Shown here piece by piece: positions 1 through 7,816 of a stretch of DNA of 64,000 bases. Source of the stretch: Cohnella sp. WQ 127256 (GTDB taxonomy: Bacteria; Bacillota; Bacilli; Paenibacillales; Paenibacillaceae); assembly GCF_024519285.1 (NCBI RefSeq), contig NZ_JAMZCY010000010.1:124001-188000 (forward strand). Reading direction: 5' to 3'. Position 1 is the first letter of the stretch, and every line of letters starts with the position of its first letter. A model generated the notes under the pieces. That model ran no database searches. It saw only the letters and a list, made by a program, of their open reading frames with translations, and had not been told where the DNA came from. Position numbers and translations under genes: made by a program.

Positions 1-594
1 GAATACATGACTCTTGGCGTTTTCCAGCCTTATGGCGAACAGGATGATATTGATCATAGCTATGAAGTCGCTGAAGCTTTTAACTTGGAGCACAAAGTAG
101 AGACTAATATCGCCGAAGCTGTAGATGAGATTACATTGGAAACCGAATATGCATTTAAGGTGCTAAAAATTCACCGTCATATTAGCCGCGGGGGCAAGGG
201 GAATGTGAAGGCACGAACTCGGATGGTTATTCAGTATTCTTTGGCATTTGATCTTAACTTGCTTGTCGTCGGGACAGATCATGCTTCAGAAGCATTGACG
301 GGCTTCTTCACGAAATGGGGGGATGGAGCTGTAGATATTACACCACTCAGTTCGTTGAACAAGCGCCAAGTTCGTGAGCTGGCCAGACGTCTTGGAGTAC
401 CTTCGAGTGTAATCGACAAAGCCCCAACAGCTGGGTTGTGGGAGGGGCAAACGGACGAGGATGAGTTAGGCGTTACATACGAGGATAATTCTTCTTACTT
501 AGAAGGTAAGGAAATCGAACCTAAAGTTCGGGAGATCCTTGAAAAGCGTTATTTAAGCACACAGCACAAACGGCAAGCTATTCCTGGGATTTAA
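1..594 (+). CDS. nadE: NH3-dependent NAD synthetase, C-terminal part
   Basis: NAD synthetase makes NAD from deamido-NAD, ATP and ammonia in the cytoplasm. The window opens inside the gene: the reading frame is open from base 1 (codons for E, Y, M), so the ATG at base 7 is internal and the N-terminal SGG(V/I)DS ATP-pyrophosphatase motif lies outside. What remains (about 197 residues) has the family signatures VVGTDHASEALTGFFTKWGD and the C-terminal substrate lid P-A-G-L-W-E-G-Q-T-D-E-D-E-L-G. It ends 9 bases before acpS, so the two are probably cotranscribed. Confident on family and on the glutamine-independent short type. Confidence 0.93.
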   Translation, partial: EYMTLGVFQPYGEQDDIDHSYEVAEAFNLEHKVETNIAEAVDEITLETEYAFKVLKIHRHISRGGKGNVKARTRMVIQYSLAFDLNLLVVGTDHASEALTGFFTKWGDGAVDITPLSSLNKRQVRELARRLGVPSSVIDKAPTAGLWEGQTDEDELGVTYEDNSSYLEGKEIEPKVREILEKRYLSTQHKRQAIPGI

Positions 595-603
595 CCTAAA
601 GCG

Positions 604-993
604 ATGATTATTGGAATCGGCTTGGACGTTGTCGAGTTAGCGCGGATGGAAAGATTGCTTGCAGGACCAGCAAATCACAAATTTGTCGACAGAGTGCTCA
701 CCATTCGGGAGCAGGAGGGCTGGGTGGATCTTCAGCCGCGTCGCGCATTGGAGTACATTAGCGGTAGATTCGCTGCTAAAGAAGCTGTTGTGAAGGCCCT
801 TGGCTGCGGAATCGGTGCAATTGTTGGCTTTAAGGATATTGAAGTGCTTCCAGATAGCTTAGGGAAGCCGGTCTGTGCTTTATCGGAAGCCGCGATTGGC
901 CGGCTTGGATGGGAAGGTCAAGCATACAAGCTCCATATTGCGATTACACATGAGCGTTCATTAGCTGCAGCTACTGCATTAATTGAAAAGTAA
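604..993 (+). CDS. acpS: Holo-[acyl-carrier-protein] synthase
   Basis: AcpS moves the 4'-phosphopantetheine arm of coenzyme A onto the serine of acyl carrier protein, activating it for fatty-acid synthesis. The 129-residue length is typical. The N-terminal motif GIGLDVVELARM carries the metal-binding Asp, and the central SGRFAAKEAVVKALG carries the second acidic ligand and the CoA-binding lysines. It follows nadE by 9 bases. The stop codon lies inside the base of a long terminator hairpin, so it closes a transcription unit. Confidence 0.95.
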   Translation: MIIGIGLDVVELARMERLLAGPANHKFVDRVLTIREQEGWVDLQPRRALEYISGRFAAKEAVVKALGCGIGAIVGFKDIEVLPDSLGKPVCALSEAAIGRLGWEGQAYKLHIAITHERSLAAATALIEK

Positions 994-1046
994 AAACATC
1001 AACAGCCCGGTTGTCCTCGACAACCGGGCTGTTGATGTTTTTCAAG
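992..1046. terminator. Strong intrinsic terminator after acpS
   Basis: A perfect 24-bp inverted repeat (992-1015 and 1019-1042) with a 3-base loop and a core of AGCCCGG/CCGGGCT. A-tracts and T-tracts form the base of the stem, so it can act on either strand. The left arm overlaps the last bases of the acpS stop codon. Confidence 0.9.
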
Positions 1047-1110
1047 CATAAACGTGGTGCTCCGTAATGAACGGGTTGTGCGGTTTGAGCTCGATTCAAA
1101 AAATTGTAAA

Positions 1111-1139
1111 TTTACGCTTCTCATGACCTAACGTATAAT
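1111..1139 (+). promoter_or_regulatory. Sigma-A type promoter of the AraC gene
   Basis: A -10 box TATAAT (1134-1139) is preceded by a 17-base spacer and a weak -35 TTTACG (1111-1116). It lies about 55 bases ahead of the AraC-family start. The same -35/-10 combination recurs before the IclR gene and acnA. Confidence 0.6.
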
Positions 1140-1192
1140 GGGATATATATTGAACGTGTGGCAATTAATATCCTGGATAATGAGGCGCTGAG

Positions 1193-2089
1193 ATGACAAC
1201 GAGTTATTTAACTATCATGATGAAACATTTCGAGCAAATGAATTTTGAGGTTGTCGCTGCGGCGGAAACGGTTCTGGACGCCTCTTTAGCTAGGGGGCGT
1301 GAGGATACCTATGAATGTCATCGTTTCCTATTCGTCAAGGAAGGTGAAGGCAAGCTTATCGTTCAGGACAAGGTAATTCCTCTTGTAGAAGGAAGCCTGT
1401 GTATTCTATTGTCAGGGATGTCTCACCGAATTGAAGTGGAGCCGCAAGTGAAGCTGATCTTGCAATGGTGTCATTTCCGAACAAGTCACGAAGTACGTGA
1501 TATCTATAAAACACTGGGTATCCCTTTCTATATCCAACTGTCGCCAGAGCATGAGATTTCAGCGTTATTCCATCGTCTATCCGAACAACTAGCATTAGAC
1601 AAAATAACCTCTAGACTGAAGATCAAAGCAGCAATGCTAGAGCTGATCAGTGTTTACTTAGATCATCTATCACTTGATGATGATCATAGTGCTCCGACGG
1701 AGGAGCTACAGAAAATTGAAATTATACTTCAATATATAGATAATCATGTGGCAGATAACATAACTGTTGAGGATTTAGCCAAACAGGTCTATTTGCATCC
1801 GAATTACTTTATCGTATTTTTTAAAGGGATTATTGGCTATTCTCCCATACAATATGTTAACTTACGTCGCATGGAGATTTCGAAGAGATTACTCTTGAAG
1901 CCAGACAGCAATGTATCCGCCGTTGCGAGCAAGGTAGGAATGCAAAATTATTACTTCTCTAGGATGTTTAAAGTGCATACAGGGCTTACGCCAAGCCGAT
2001 ACCGTAAGCAAGCGGCGGCTAATCTATTAACATCGGATGATCAGTCCTATCGAGATGAGGGTAATAGAAGTGAAGATGGACGAGAATAA
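1193..2089 (+). CDS. AraC-family transcriptional regulator
   Basis: A 298-residue regulator with an N-terminal cupin-like ligand-binding half (about residues 20-130) and a C-terminal pair of helix-turn-helix motifs (about 175-275). The DNA-binding half shows ADNITVEDLAKQVYLHPNYF and the family signature around ASKVGMQNYYFSRMFKVHTG, followed by LTPSRYR. It probably responds to a sugar or other small molecule, but nothing in the neighbourhood names the ligand. It overlaps the start of mutY, an unusual partner, so the pair may simply share a promoter. No metabolic operon adjoins it, so the target is unknown. Confidence 0.85.
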   Translation: MTTSYLTIMMKHFEQMNFEVVAAAETVLDASLARGREDTYECHRFLFVKEGEGKLIVQDKVIPLVEGSLCILLSGMSHRIEVEPQVKLILQWCHFRTSHEVRDIYKTLGIPFYIQLSPEHEISALFHRLSEQLALDKITSRLKIKAAMLELISVYLDHLSLDDDHSAPTEELQKIEIILQYIDNHVADNITVEDLAKQVYLHPNYFIVFFKGIIGYSPIQYVNLRRMEISKRLLLKPDSNVSAVASKVGMQNYYFSRMFKVHTGLTPSRYRKQAAANLLTSDDQSYRDEGNRSEDGRE

Positions 2090-3185
2090 ACCGTTTTTTA
2101 GCACGGAATTGCTCAAGTGGTATCAGAAGGAGCGGCGAGACTTGCCTTGGAGAAGAAGCCGTGATCCTTACCACATCTGGGTATCAGAAATAATGCTGCA
2201 ACAAACCCGAGTGGATACGGTCATTCCGTACTTCAATCGGTTCGTCGATCGGTTTCCGACCGTTCATGAATTAGCAGCGGCGCCTGAAGATGAGGTGCTT
2301 AAGCATTGGGAAGGCTTAGGCTACTATTCACGAGCACGTAATCTTCAGTTCGCCGTGAGAGAAGTTGTAGAGCAATATGATGGCAAGGTACCGAGTAATA
2401 AGAAGGATGTATCTGGGTTGAAGGGTGTAGGCCCTTATACGGCTGGAGCGATACTCAGCATCGCTTATAATCAACCGGAGCCTGCTGTTGACGGGAACGT
2501 TATGCGAGTGCTGTCTAGATACTTTTGTCTGGAGGATGATATCGCTCGACCATCTACCCGCATTGCTATAGAGCATTTGGCACAGGAGCTAATCCCACAT
2601 GGACATGCTGCTGACTTCAATCAAGCTTTAATGGAGCTTGGAGCGATCATTTGTACGCCGAAATCTCCGACATGCCCTGTATGTCCCGTTAATGATTTGT
2701 GCGAGGGACGCATTCAAGGACGGGAACGTGAGCTTCCTGTGAAAACGAAGGCAAAGAAAGCGAAGCCAGTATTTAGATTCGCTGCTTTGGTAGAAGGAAC
2801 AGGGGTTAATGTTAATAAAGTATTAGTAAGACAGCGACCGGATACAGGGCTGCTTGCTCGGATGTGGGAGCTGCCTCATATAGAGGTCCAGGATGCGGAG
2901 GCATGGTTAGCACTGTCGACAGGCAAGATGGGCTTAGAAGAGGCCCTAGCGGAGGAAGACATACGTATAGAGGCGACAGAGCATGTCATCGGGGAAGCAC
3001 AGCACATCTTCACACACCTGGTCTGGAATATTAAAGTATTACCAGCAATCGCGCTAGAAGAAGGGCATGTGGCTAATCACACAGCTTACGCCTGGGTAGG
3101 ACCAGATGACTTCGAGAATTATGTTTGGCCTAATGTGTTTAGGAAGTTATTAACGGAATATTTTATTCTTACAAAAAATAAGTAG
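2076..3185 (+). CDS. mutY: A/G-specific adenine DNA glycosylase
   Basis: MutY removes adenine mispaired with 8-oxoguanine, preventing G-to-T mutations. The N-terminal domain has the catalytic Glu in VSEIMLQQTRVDTV, the helix-hairpin-helix LKGVGPYTAGAI and the catalytic Asp in AVDGNV. A [4Fe-4S] loop follows with spacing C-x6-C-x2-C-x5-C near residues 195-215. The C-terminal part is the NUDIX-like 8-oxoG-sensing domain. I chose the ATG at 2076, since the family starts shortly before the LLKWYQKERRDLPW motif; GTG at 2070, eight bases after a GAGGG, is a fair alternative. The gene overlaps the AraC gene. Confidence 0.93.
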   Translation: MDENKPFFSTELLKWYQKERRDLPWRRSRDPYHIWVSEIMLQQTRVDTVIPYFNRFVDRFPTVHELAAAPEDEVLKHWEGLGYYSRARNLQFAVREVVEQYDGKVPSNKKDVSGLKGVGPYTAGAILSIAYNQPEPAVDGNVMRVLSRYFCLEDDIARPSTRIAIEHLAQELIPHGHAADFNQALMELGAIICTPKSPTCPVCPVNDLCEGRIQGRERELPVKTKAKKAKPVFRFAALVEGTGVNVNKVLVRQRPDTGLLARMWELPHIEVQDAEAWLALSTGKMGLEEALAEEDIRIEATEHVIGEAQHIFTHLVWNIKVLPAIALEEGHVANHTAYAWVGPDDFENYVWPNVFRKLLTEYFILTKNK

Positions 3186-3384
3186 GCTTGTTCCAAAATC
3201 CATGATGCTTCGGTCCCTTGTACCGACTGCTATCGTGGTTTTTTTATGTGAAATATACACTGAACAAGCAAATACTGGGCTAACATTTGTGTGTGAATCA
3301 CACATTTAGTTAGCAAAAAACACACATTTTAAACATCCATCTCATACAAGCTTTAATAAATGGGGGTTAAAGTTATAGCAGCAT

Positions 3385-3861
3385 GTGGAGAGGACTGAAG
3401 AGTGGGTGAAATTAATACAGTTTTACAGGGATCTGTTTCTTGAAGCGACTGACGTTTACGAGCCGGTGTGGGAGGAACAGGATACTGCAACATTTGGGTA
3501 TCTGTGGCATAAAAAAAATTATCCTTTGCCGGAGGTTTTTCAGATTAAAGACATGCATCAAGATTCCTATAATCCTATTCTTATCTACTCCATAGTGCTT
3601 CCCGACACTTATCTTCAAACGACAATCTATGAAGAAATTAAACGTTATCCATCGAAATATGATTTATCGATTGTGATTGTGAATCGCCAATTACAGCTAA
3701 ATGCAGCACTCCTAACGGAAAAAATGCAAGACTCTATGATGGGTTACTTAAACCAAGCTCGCAGTGAGCTTATGAATATTCTAGATTGTATTATTAAACT
3801 TCCAGAAGAAAGCGTCTTTTATTCCTCGTATTTTCGGACGAAACAATTGATGAATACTTGA
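3385..3861 (+). CDS. Hypothetical protein of 158 residues
   Basis: Not recognised. An in-frame stop at 3376-3378 limits the start to GTG 3385 or later. The nearest purine-rich stretch (GGGGG at 3362-3366) is 18 bases upstream, too far for a good ribosome binding site, so expression is uncertain. The protein is soluble, rich in Tyr, Leu and acidic residues, with no signal peptide, membrane segment or metal motif that I can see. It lies on the same strand 56 bases before a globin-coupled chemotaxis transducer, with no clear terminator between them, so the two may be expressed together. Confidence 0.55.
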   Translation: MERTEEWVKLIQFYRDLFLEATDVYEPVWEEQDTATFGYLWHKKNYPLPEVFQIKDMHQDSYNPILIYSIVLPDTYLQTTIYEEIKRYPSKYDLSIVIVNRQLQLNAALLTEKMQDSMMGYLNQARSELMNILDCIIKLPEESVFYSSYFRTKQLMNT

Positions 3862-3917
3862 CGTTTATATAAAAATTGGTAATCTTAATAAGACAGCATA
3901 GTCTAGGGGGATAATTG

Positions 3918-4937
3918 ATGATTCGGTTGGGCGAAGAAAGAAAAAAACAATTAAATTACATAGGAATTGACGAAGACGACCTAACCTATTTACATTCTAA
4001 GCAGGAACTGTTTACGGAAATTACGAACGTAGTTGTAGACGAGCTGTACAGTCGAATTATGGAGCAGCCGGAACTAGTAAAAATCATTCAAGCTCATAGT
4101 ACGATTGACAGATTGAAAGAAACACAGCGCTGGTATTTTCAATCTTTGACTTCTGGACTTATTGATGAGGAGTTTTTCTCCAAGCGATTATTCATTGGCA
4201 AGGTTCATTCTCGCATCGGACTGACGACACAATGGTACCTGGGAACCTATATTTTATATCTAGACATCGCTACGACACAGCTTAAAAGAATCGTGCCTGA
4301 AGAATGGTTAAGAATTACCCATTGTCTAAGTAAGATGTTTAACTTGGATTCTCAAATTGTGCTTGAAGCTTACGAGCATGACGAGAAAGCTAAGGTTCAG
4401 AAACTGGTAGAGAACCGTCAATATATGCTTACGAAGGTGAGCTCAGTCGTGCAAGAGCTATCCTCAATGATGGTTCAGCTTAGCGCCAGTAGCAGTATGG
4501 TTGCGACGAATGCCTCACATACGGCGACCGTTCAAGAGAATTCACATCTCAAGGTCGGAGAGCTTGCTGTCAGTATCGAAGAAATAAATAAGCTAGGCTC
4601 CACGATGAGAGAGATTTCCGATCAAACCCATCTTATCGGGCTGAATGCTGCGCTCGAAGCTGCGCGTGCAGGAGAAGCGGGACTAGGCTTTGAAGTGGTC
4701 GCTAACGAAATCCGCAAGCTGGCGACGAATTCCAAGGAATCACTGGTTACGATTCAAAGCAAGCTGAAAGAAATTCGTTCCGCCTTAGACGATGTGAAGC
4801 ATGGTAGTGAGGAAACGTTACAGTTCTCCAGGGAACAAGCAGCAAGCTCACAAGAATTAACCTCATTTGTTCATATGATCGATACCGTTACCGAAGATTT
4901 GAACGGATTGTTGGAAGATGATATCGTACTTCACTAG
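3918..4937 (+). CDS. Globin-coupled chemotaxis transducer (HemAT-like, short)
   Basis: A soluble heme-based oxygen or redox sensor for chemotaxis. Residues about 1-165 form a sensor globin: the likely proximal His sits in GKVHSRIGLTTQWYLGTY, matching the HemAT pattern. The C-terminal part is a methyl-accepting signalling hairpin whose tip reads IGLNAALEAARAGEAGLGF followed by EVVANEIRKLA, the CheA/CheW contact. At 339 residues it is about 90 shorter than Bacillus HemAT, so the helical bundle is reduced and few methylation sites can fit. There is no transmembrane segment. ATG 3918 follows AGGGGG by seven bases and is preferred to TTG 3915. The che partners are not in the window. Confidence 0.87.
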   Translation: MIRLGEERKKQLNYIGIDEDDLTYLHSKQELFTEITNVVVDELYSRIMEQPELVKIIQAHSTIDRLKETQRWYFQSLTSGLIDEEFFSKRLFIGKVHSRIGLTTQWYLGTYILYLDIATTQLKRIVPEEWLRITHCLSKMFNLDSQIVLEAYEHDEKAKVQKLVENRQYMLTKVSSVVQELSSMMVQLSASSSMVATNASHTATVQENSHLKVGELAVSIEEINKLGSTMREISDQTHLIGLNAALEAARAGEAGLGFEVVANEIRKLATNSKESLVTIQSKLKEIRSALDDVKHGSEETLQFSREQAASSQELTSFVHMIDTVTEDLNGLLEDDIVLH

Positions 4938-4964
4938 CAATCAGTTCGCGATATTCGCGATAAA

Positions 4965-5008
4965 AAGCCCGCAAGTCACGGACAACCGTAACTTGCGGGC
5001 TTCTTCTT
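4965..5008. terminator. Bidirectional terminator between the transducer gene and sodA
   Basis: Inverted repeat AAGCCCGCAAGT (4965-4976) / ACTTGCGGGCTT (4991-5002), with T-rich sequence after the right arm and A-rich before the left. It serves the two convergent genes. Confidence 0.88.
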
Positions 5009-5020
5009 GTGAATGATGGA

Positions 5021-5632
5021 TTACTTCGCAGCGTCGTAGATAGCGCCAACTGCGTTCCAGTCTACAATGCTCCAGAAAGCAGCGATGTAGTCAGGACGTT
5101 TGTTTTGGTATTTCAGGTAGTAAGCATGCTCCCATACATCAAGACCAAGTAGAGGAGTTTCGCCTTCCATAATTGGGCTATCTTGGTTAGGTAGGCTATA
5201 TACTTTTAGGTTGCCGTCTTTAGTAAGAGCAAGCCAAGCCCAGCCAGAACCGAAGCGAGTAGCGCCTGCAGCAGCAAATGCTTCTTTGAATTTATCGAAT
5301 CCGCCAAGCTCGCTATCAATTGCAGCAGCTAGTGCGCCGGAAGGTTGTCCGCCGCCATTAGGGCTGATTGTTTTCCAGAAGAAGGAATGGTTAGCGTGTC
5401 CACCACCATTGTTGCGAACAGCATTACGGATGCTTTCAGGTACAGCGCTAAGATCGGAAATTAGATCTTCAACGCTCTTGCTAGCCAATTCTGGTGCAGA
5501 ATTCAATGCATTATTTAGGTTAGTTACATAAGCATTGTGGTGACGGCCATGATGGATTTCCATTGTAGCTGTGTCGATATGCGGTTCTAGTGCATCTGTA
5601 GCGTACGGAAGTGCTGGTAATTCGTGTGCCAT
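5021..5632 (-). CDS. sodA: Superoxide dismutase (Mn type)
   Basis: Converts superoxide to oxygen and hydrogen peroxide in the cytoplasm. The 203-residue length is standard. Metal ligands are visible: His in METIHHGRHH-type sequence near the N terminus (TMEIHHGRHHNAYV), His in GGGHANHSFFW, and Asp/His in LDVWEHAYYLKYQNKRPDY. The Gln in SLPNQDSP is in the position typical of manganese enzymes. A perfect AGGAGG lies just ahead of the ATG. It has its own promoter and terminator. A second dismutase domain is encoded at 18410-19675. Confidence 0.96.
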   Translation of the reverse strand: MAHELPALPYATDALEPHIDTATMEIHHGRHHNAYVTNLNNALNSAPELASKSVEDLISDLSAVPESIRNAVRNNGGGHANHSFFWKTISPNGGGQPSGALAAAIDSELGGFDKFKEAFAAAGATRFGSGWAWLALTKDGNLKVYSLPNQDSPIMEGETPLLGLDVWEHAYYLKYQNKRPDYIAAFWSIVDWNAVGAIYDAAK

Positions 5633-5689
5633 GGGTAAAAACCTCCTAATATTGTTTTCAATATGATGCCTTTGTTACTCACGTTTATT

Positions 5690-5718
5690 ATTATCCCTCA
5701 TATTTTCGATTAAATCAA
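5690..5718 (-). promoter_or_regulatory. Promoter of sodA; rest of the 393-base gap
   Basis: On the minus strand, -35 TTGATT (5713-5718) and -10 GATAAT (5690-5695) are 17 bases apart, about 58 bases ahead of the sodA start. The gap between sodA and the GNAT gene (5633-6025) is otherwise AT-rich, with several T-runs and no open reading frame of note; I see no clear Fur or PerR box and no convincing hairpin there. Confidence 0.6.
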
Positions 5719-6025
5719 CATAAATGTATAAAAAGTCAAAACTCGTGTTGATCTGACAGGTTCGATAAGCATCAATAGGACTATCATTTCCATCTCTAAA
5801 ACTGAATTATGTGCAAAATCCTTCGATATGTGCGATTTAATGTTGTTATTTCATATTAATCCATATTTAACGTCTCTTTTAAAGCGTTTTCATCGGTATT
5901 TCTAGTGTTTTCACGAAATTATTTATGTTTTTTTTATAAAAAAGCTAGAAATTTCTCTAAATTGTCGTAATATTAAGAGATCGTTATCTGGATGTAAAAT
6001 TGTTTGCCCGGGGGAATTGTACATC

Positions 6026-6448
6026 ATGCAAATTCGTTCTTTTCAATTGTCGGATTACAGGACAGTTGCCGAACTTCTAGAAGAGGTATTATCGGAAGAA
6101 TGCTGTGAGGAGACGATGGGGGCTTTTGCCCGTCAATTATCATGGGATAGTGAGCTGGTACTTGTAGCGGAATCGAAAGGTAGCGTCGTTGGGGTATTGA
6201 TTGGAACGATAGATCAGCAAAAGGGTTATGTTTATCGTGTAGCTGTCAAGAAGAACTTCAGACGCCAAGGCGTAGGCCGTGCTCTCGTGACCAACATGAA
6301 TAATCGGTTTCGTCAGCGAAAAGTTTTGAAGGTTCTCATTGCAGGGGACAAGCATAATGAACTTTTGCGACCATTCTATGACTCACTTGGTTTAAGACCC
6401 GCCGATTTCGTTCAGTTAACCCAGCCGCTCTCGATTGTTGCAGGCTAA
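6026..6448 (+). CDS. GNAT-family N-acetyltransferase
   Basis: A single-domain acetyl-CoA-dependent acetyltransferase of 140 residues. The acetyl-CoA pyrophosphate loop is visible as RRQGVGRALV (about residues 86-95), preceded by the beta-strand YVYRVAVKKNF. The acceptor is unknown. I prefer ATG 6026, eleven bases after the GGGGG at 6010-6014, over the TTG at 6017, which lies too close to that site. The gene is followed by a terminator, so it is probably a single-gene unit. The family is clear; the substrate cannot be inferred. Confidence 0.88.
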   Translation: MQIRSFQLSDYRTVAELLEEVLSEECCEETMGAFARQLSWDSELVLVAESKGSVVGVLIGTIDQQKGYVYRVAVKKNFRRQGVGRALVTNMNNRFRQRKVLKVLIAGDKHNELLRPFYDSLGLRPADFVQLTQPLSIVAG

Positions 6449-6473
6449 ATCAATTGCAGATGGGACCTTTTGA

Positions 6474-6519
6474 AGCATATCTTTGCGCCATTCATAATGG
6501 TGGGGAGATATGCTTTTTG
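6474..6519 (+). terminator. Terminator after the GNAT gene
   Basis: Stem AGCATATCT (6474-6482) / AGATATGCT (6506-6514) with an inner CCATT/AATGG helix, followed by TTTTGTTT. Confidence 0.85.
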
Positions 6520-6632
6520 TTTCTCTATTATCCGTAAGGTTGTTGGGGAACGTTTATGCTTGTGGAGCAATTTTATTGGCTATGTTAGACTGGGTGTACA
6601 CACCTTGAAGGGGCAGCGGGGAGCGTGTCGAC

Positions 6633-7211
6633 ATGACCAGAGAAGATGGTACCTATCAGCAGTCCATAATTAAGAGCTTTAAGCATGATGGCTCATTGCA
6701 CCGAGTATGGCTTGAAAATTGGCTAATCCCGGATGATCGACTTCATCCTCACCATGTCTCGCAGAAAGTGTGGGTTATGCTGAATGATCACACTAAGATT
6801 ATAGAAGCGGATGGTAAAGAATGGATTAGTCGCGTGCCTGCGGTTTCTTTTTTCATGCCGGACCATTGGTATAACGTTGTTGCTCTGATTGAGGACAATG
6901 GAATTCGGTATTATTGCAACTTGGCTTCCCCTCCTTTACGTTACGGAAACGTACTCACCTATATCGACTACGATCTAGATGTTATGTTGATGCCAGATGG
7001 TGCAGTACACGAATTAGACCGGGATGAGTTCTTGCTCCACAAGGAAGAATATGGGTATTCCAAAGCAATAGAAGCTCAAGTCGAGATGGAATTAGAAGTT
7101 CTTCAAACCGCGATAGTAAATAGAGCATTTCCCTTCGGCGATGCTGAAGTTTATTATTATTACGAACAGTGGAAACATCATCAGATGAACGCTGAAGGAG
7201 AGAGTAATTAG
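6633..7211 (+). CDS. DUF402 nucleoside tri-/diphosphatase (YgaC-like)
   Basis: A 192-residue protein of the DUF402 family, members of which (B. subtilis YgaC, S. aureus Ntdp) hydrolyse nucleoside tri- and diphosphates. Family marks are the N-terminal SFKHDGSLHRVWLENW, the central YYCNLASPP and the acidic metal-binding run YIDYDLDVMLMPDG, plus a late DRDEF. The catalytic acidic residues appear intact. It starts a tight cluster with signal peptidase I (2-base gap) and queG (4-base overlap). The family match is good; the physiological nucleotide is unknown. Confidence 0.85.
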   Translation: MTREDGTYQQSIIKSFKHDGSLHRVWLENWLIPDDRLHPHHVSQKVWVMLNDHTKIIEADGKEWISRVPAVSFFMPDHWYNVVALIEDNGIRYYCNLASPPLRYGNVLTYIDYDLDVMLMPDGAVHELDRDEFLLHKEEYGYSKAIEAQVEMELEVLQTAIVNRAFPFGDAEVYYYYEQWKHHQMNAEGESN

Positions 7212-7213
7212 CC

Positions 7214-7816
7214 ATGAGACAAGAAGTAGAGCCTAAGGCATCTGATGGCGGACGGCGTTCAGCACACAAGGTGCACAAACAGGGTTTGAGTGGATGGCGC
7301 AAGGAGCTATGGGATTGGTCTAAGGCTTTAATAGTCGCAGTTATTATCGTGCTGCTTCTTAGAGCTTTTATCTTTCAGTTATCTACAGTGAAGAAGGTTT
7401 CTATGGAACCTACTCTCCATGAGAACGATTGGTTATTTGTTAACAAAATTGTACTGCAGCTCACAGAATTTAAACGTGGAGATGTCGTCATCTTGAAAGA
7501 CCCAAGCGAGGGTCAAGATCGGAAGGAATTTCTAGTGAAACGGATTGTGGGAATACCTGGGGATACGTTAGAAATTCGTAATGGTGAGTTTTATTTGAAT
7601 GGGGAATTGAAAGTGGAGCCTTATACAGAAGTGAAAATAGAGGATGGAGATTTCGGTCCGACGACAGTTAGCCCAGGCCATTATTTCGTGATGGGGGATA
7701 ATCGACATCGCAGCGCAAGTAAAGACAGCCGCGCATTTAAAGAAGTGTCTGAAGAGCTCATTAAAGGTCGCGCTGATTTTGTAATCTGGCCGATCAGTCG
7801 CTGGAATAAGCTGTGA
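7214..7816 (+). CDS. sipS: Signal peptidase I
   Basis: Membrane serine protease that removes signal peptides from exported proteins. One N-terminal transmembrane segment (about residues 37-58, ALIVAVIIVLLLRAFIF) is followed by the catalytic Ser in SMEPTLHENDWL and the general-base Lys in FLVKRIVGIPGD. Box E is seen as GHYFVMGDNR and SKDSR. The 200-residue length fits the Bacillus type. The start has AAGGAGAG a short distance upstream. Which of the several paralogues usual in this group it represents cannot be told. Confidence 0.94.
   Translation: MRQEVEPKASDGGRRSAHKVHKQGLSGWRKELWDWSKALIVAVIIVLLLRAFIFQLSTVKKVSMEPTLHENDWLFVNKIVLQLTEFKRGDVVILKDPSEGQDRKEFLVKRIVGIPGDTLEIRNGEFYLNGELKVEPYTEVKIEDGDFGPTTVSPGHYFVMGDNRHRSASKDSRAFKEVSEELIKGRADFVIWPISRWNKL

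Noticed and set aside
6470..6673. 67-residue open frame on the plus strand after the GNAT gene
   Set aside because: It starts inside a clear terminator (6474-6519), lacks a ribosome binding site and overlaps the DUF402 gene start.
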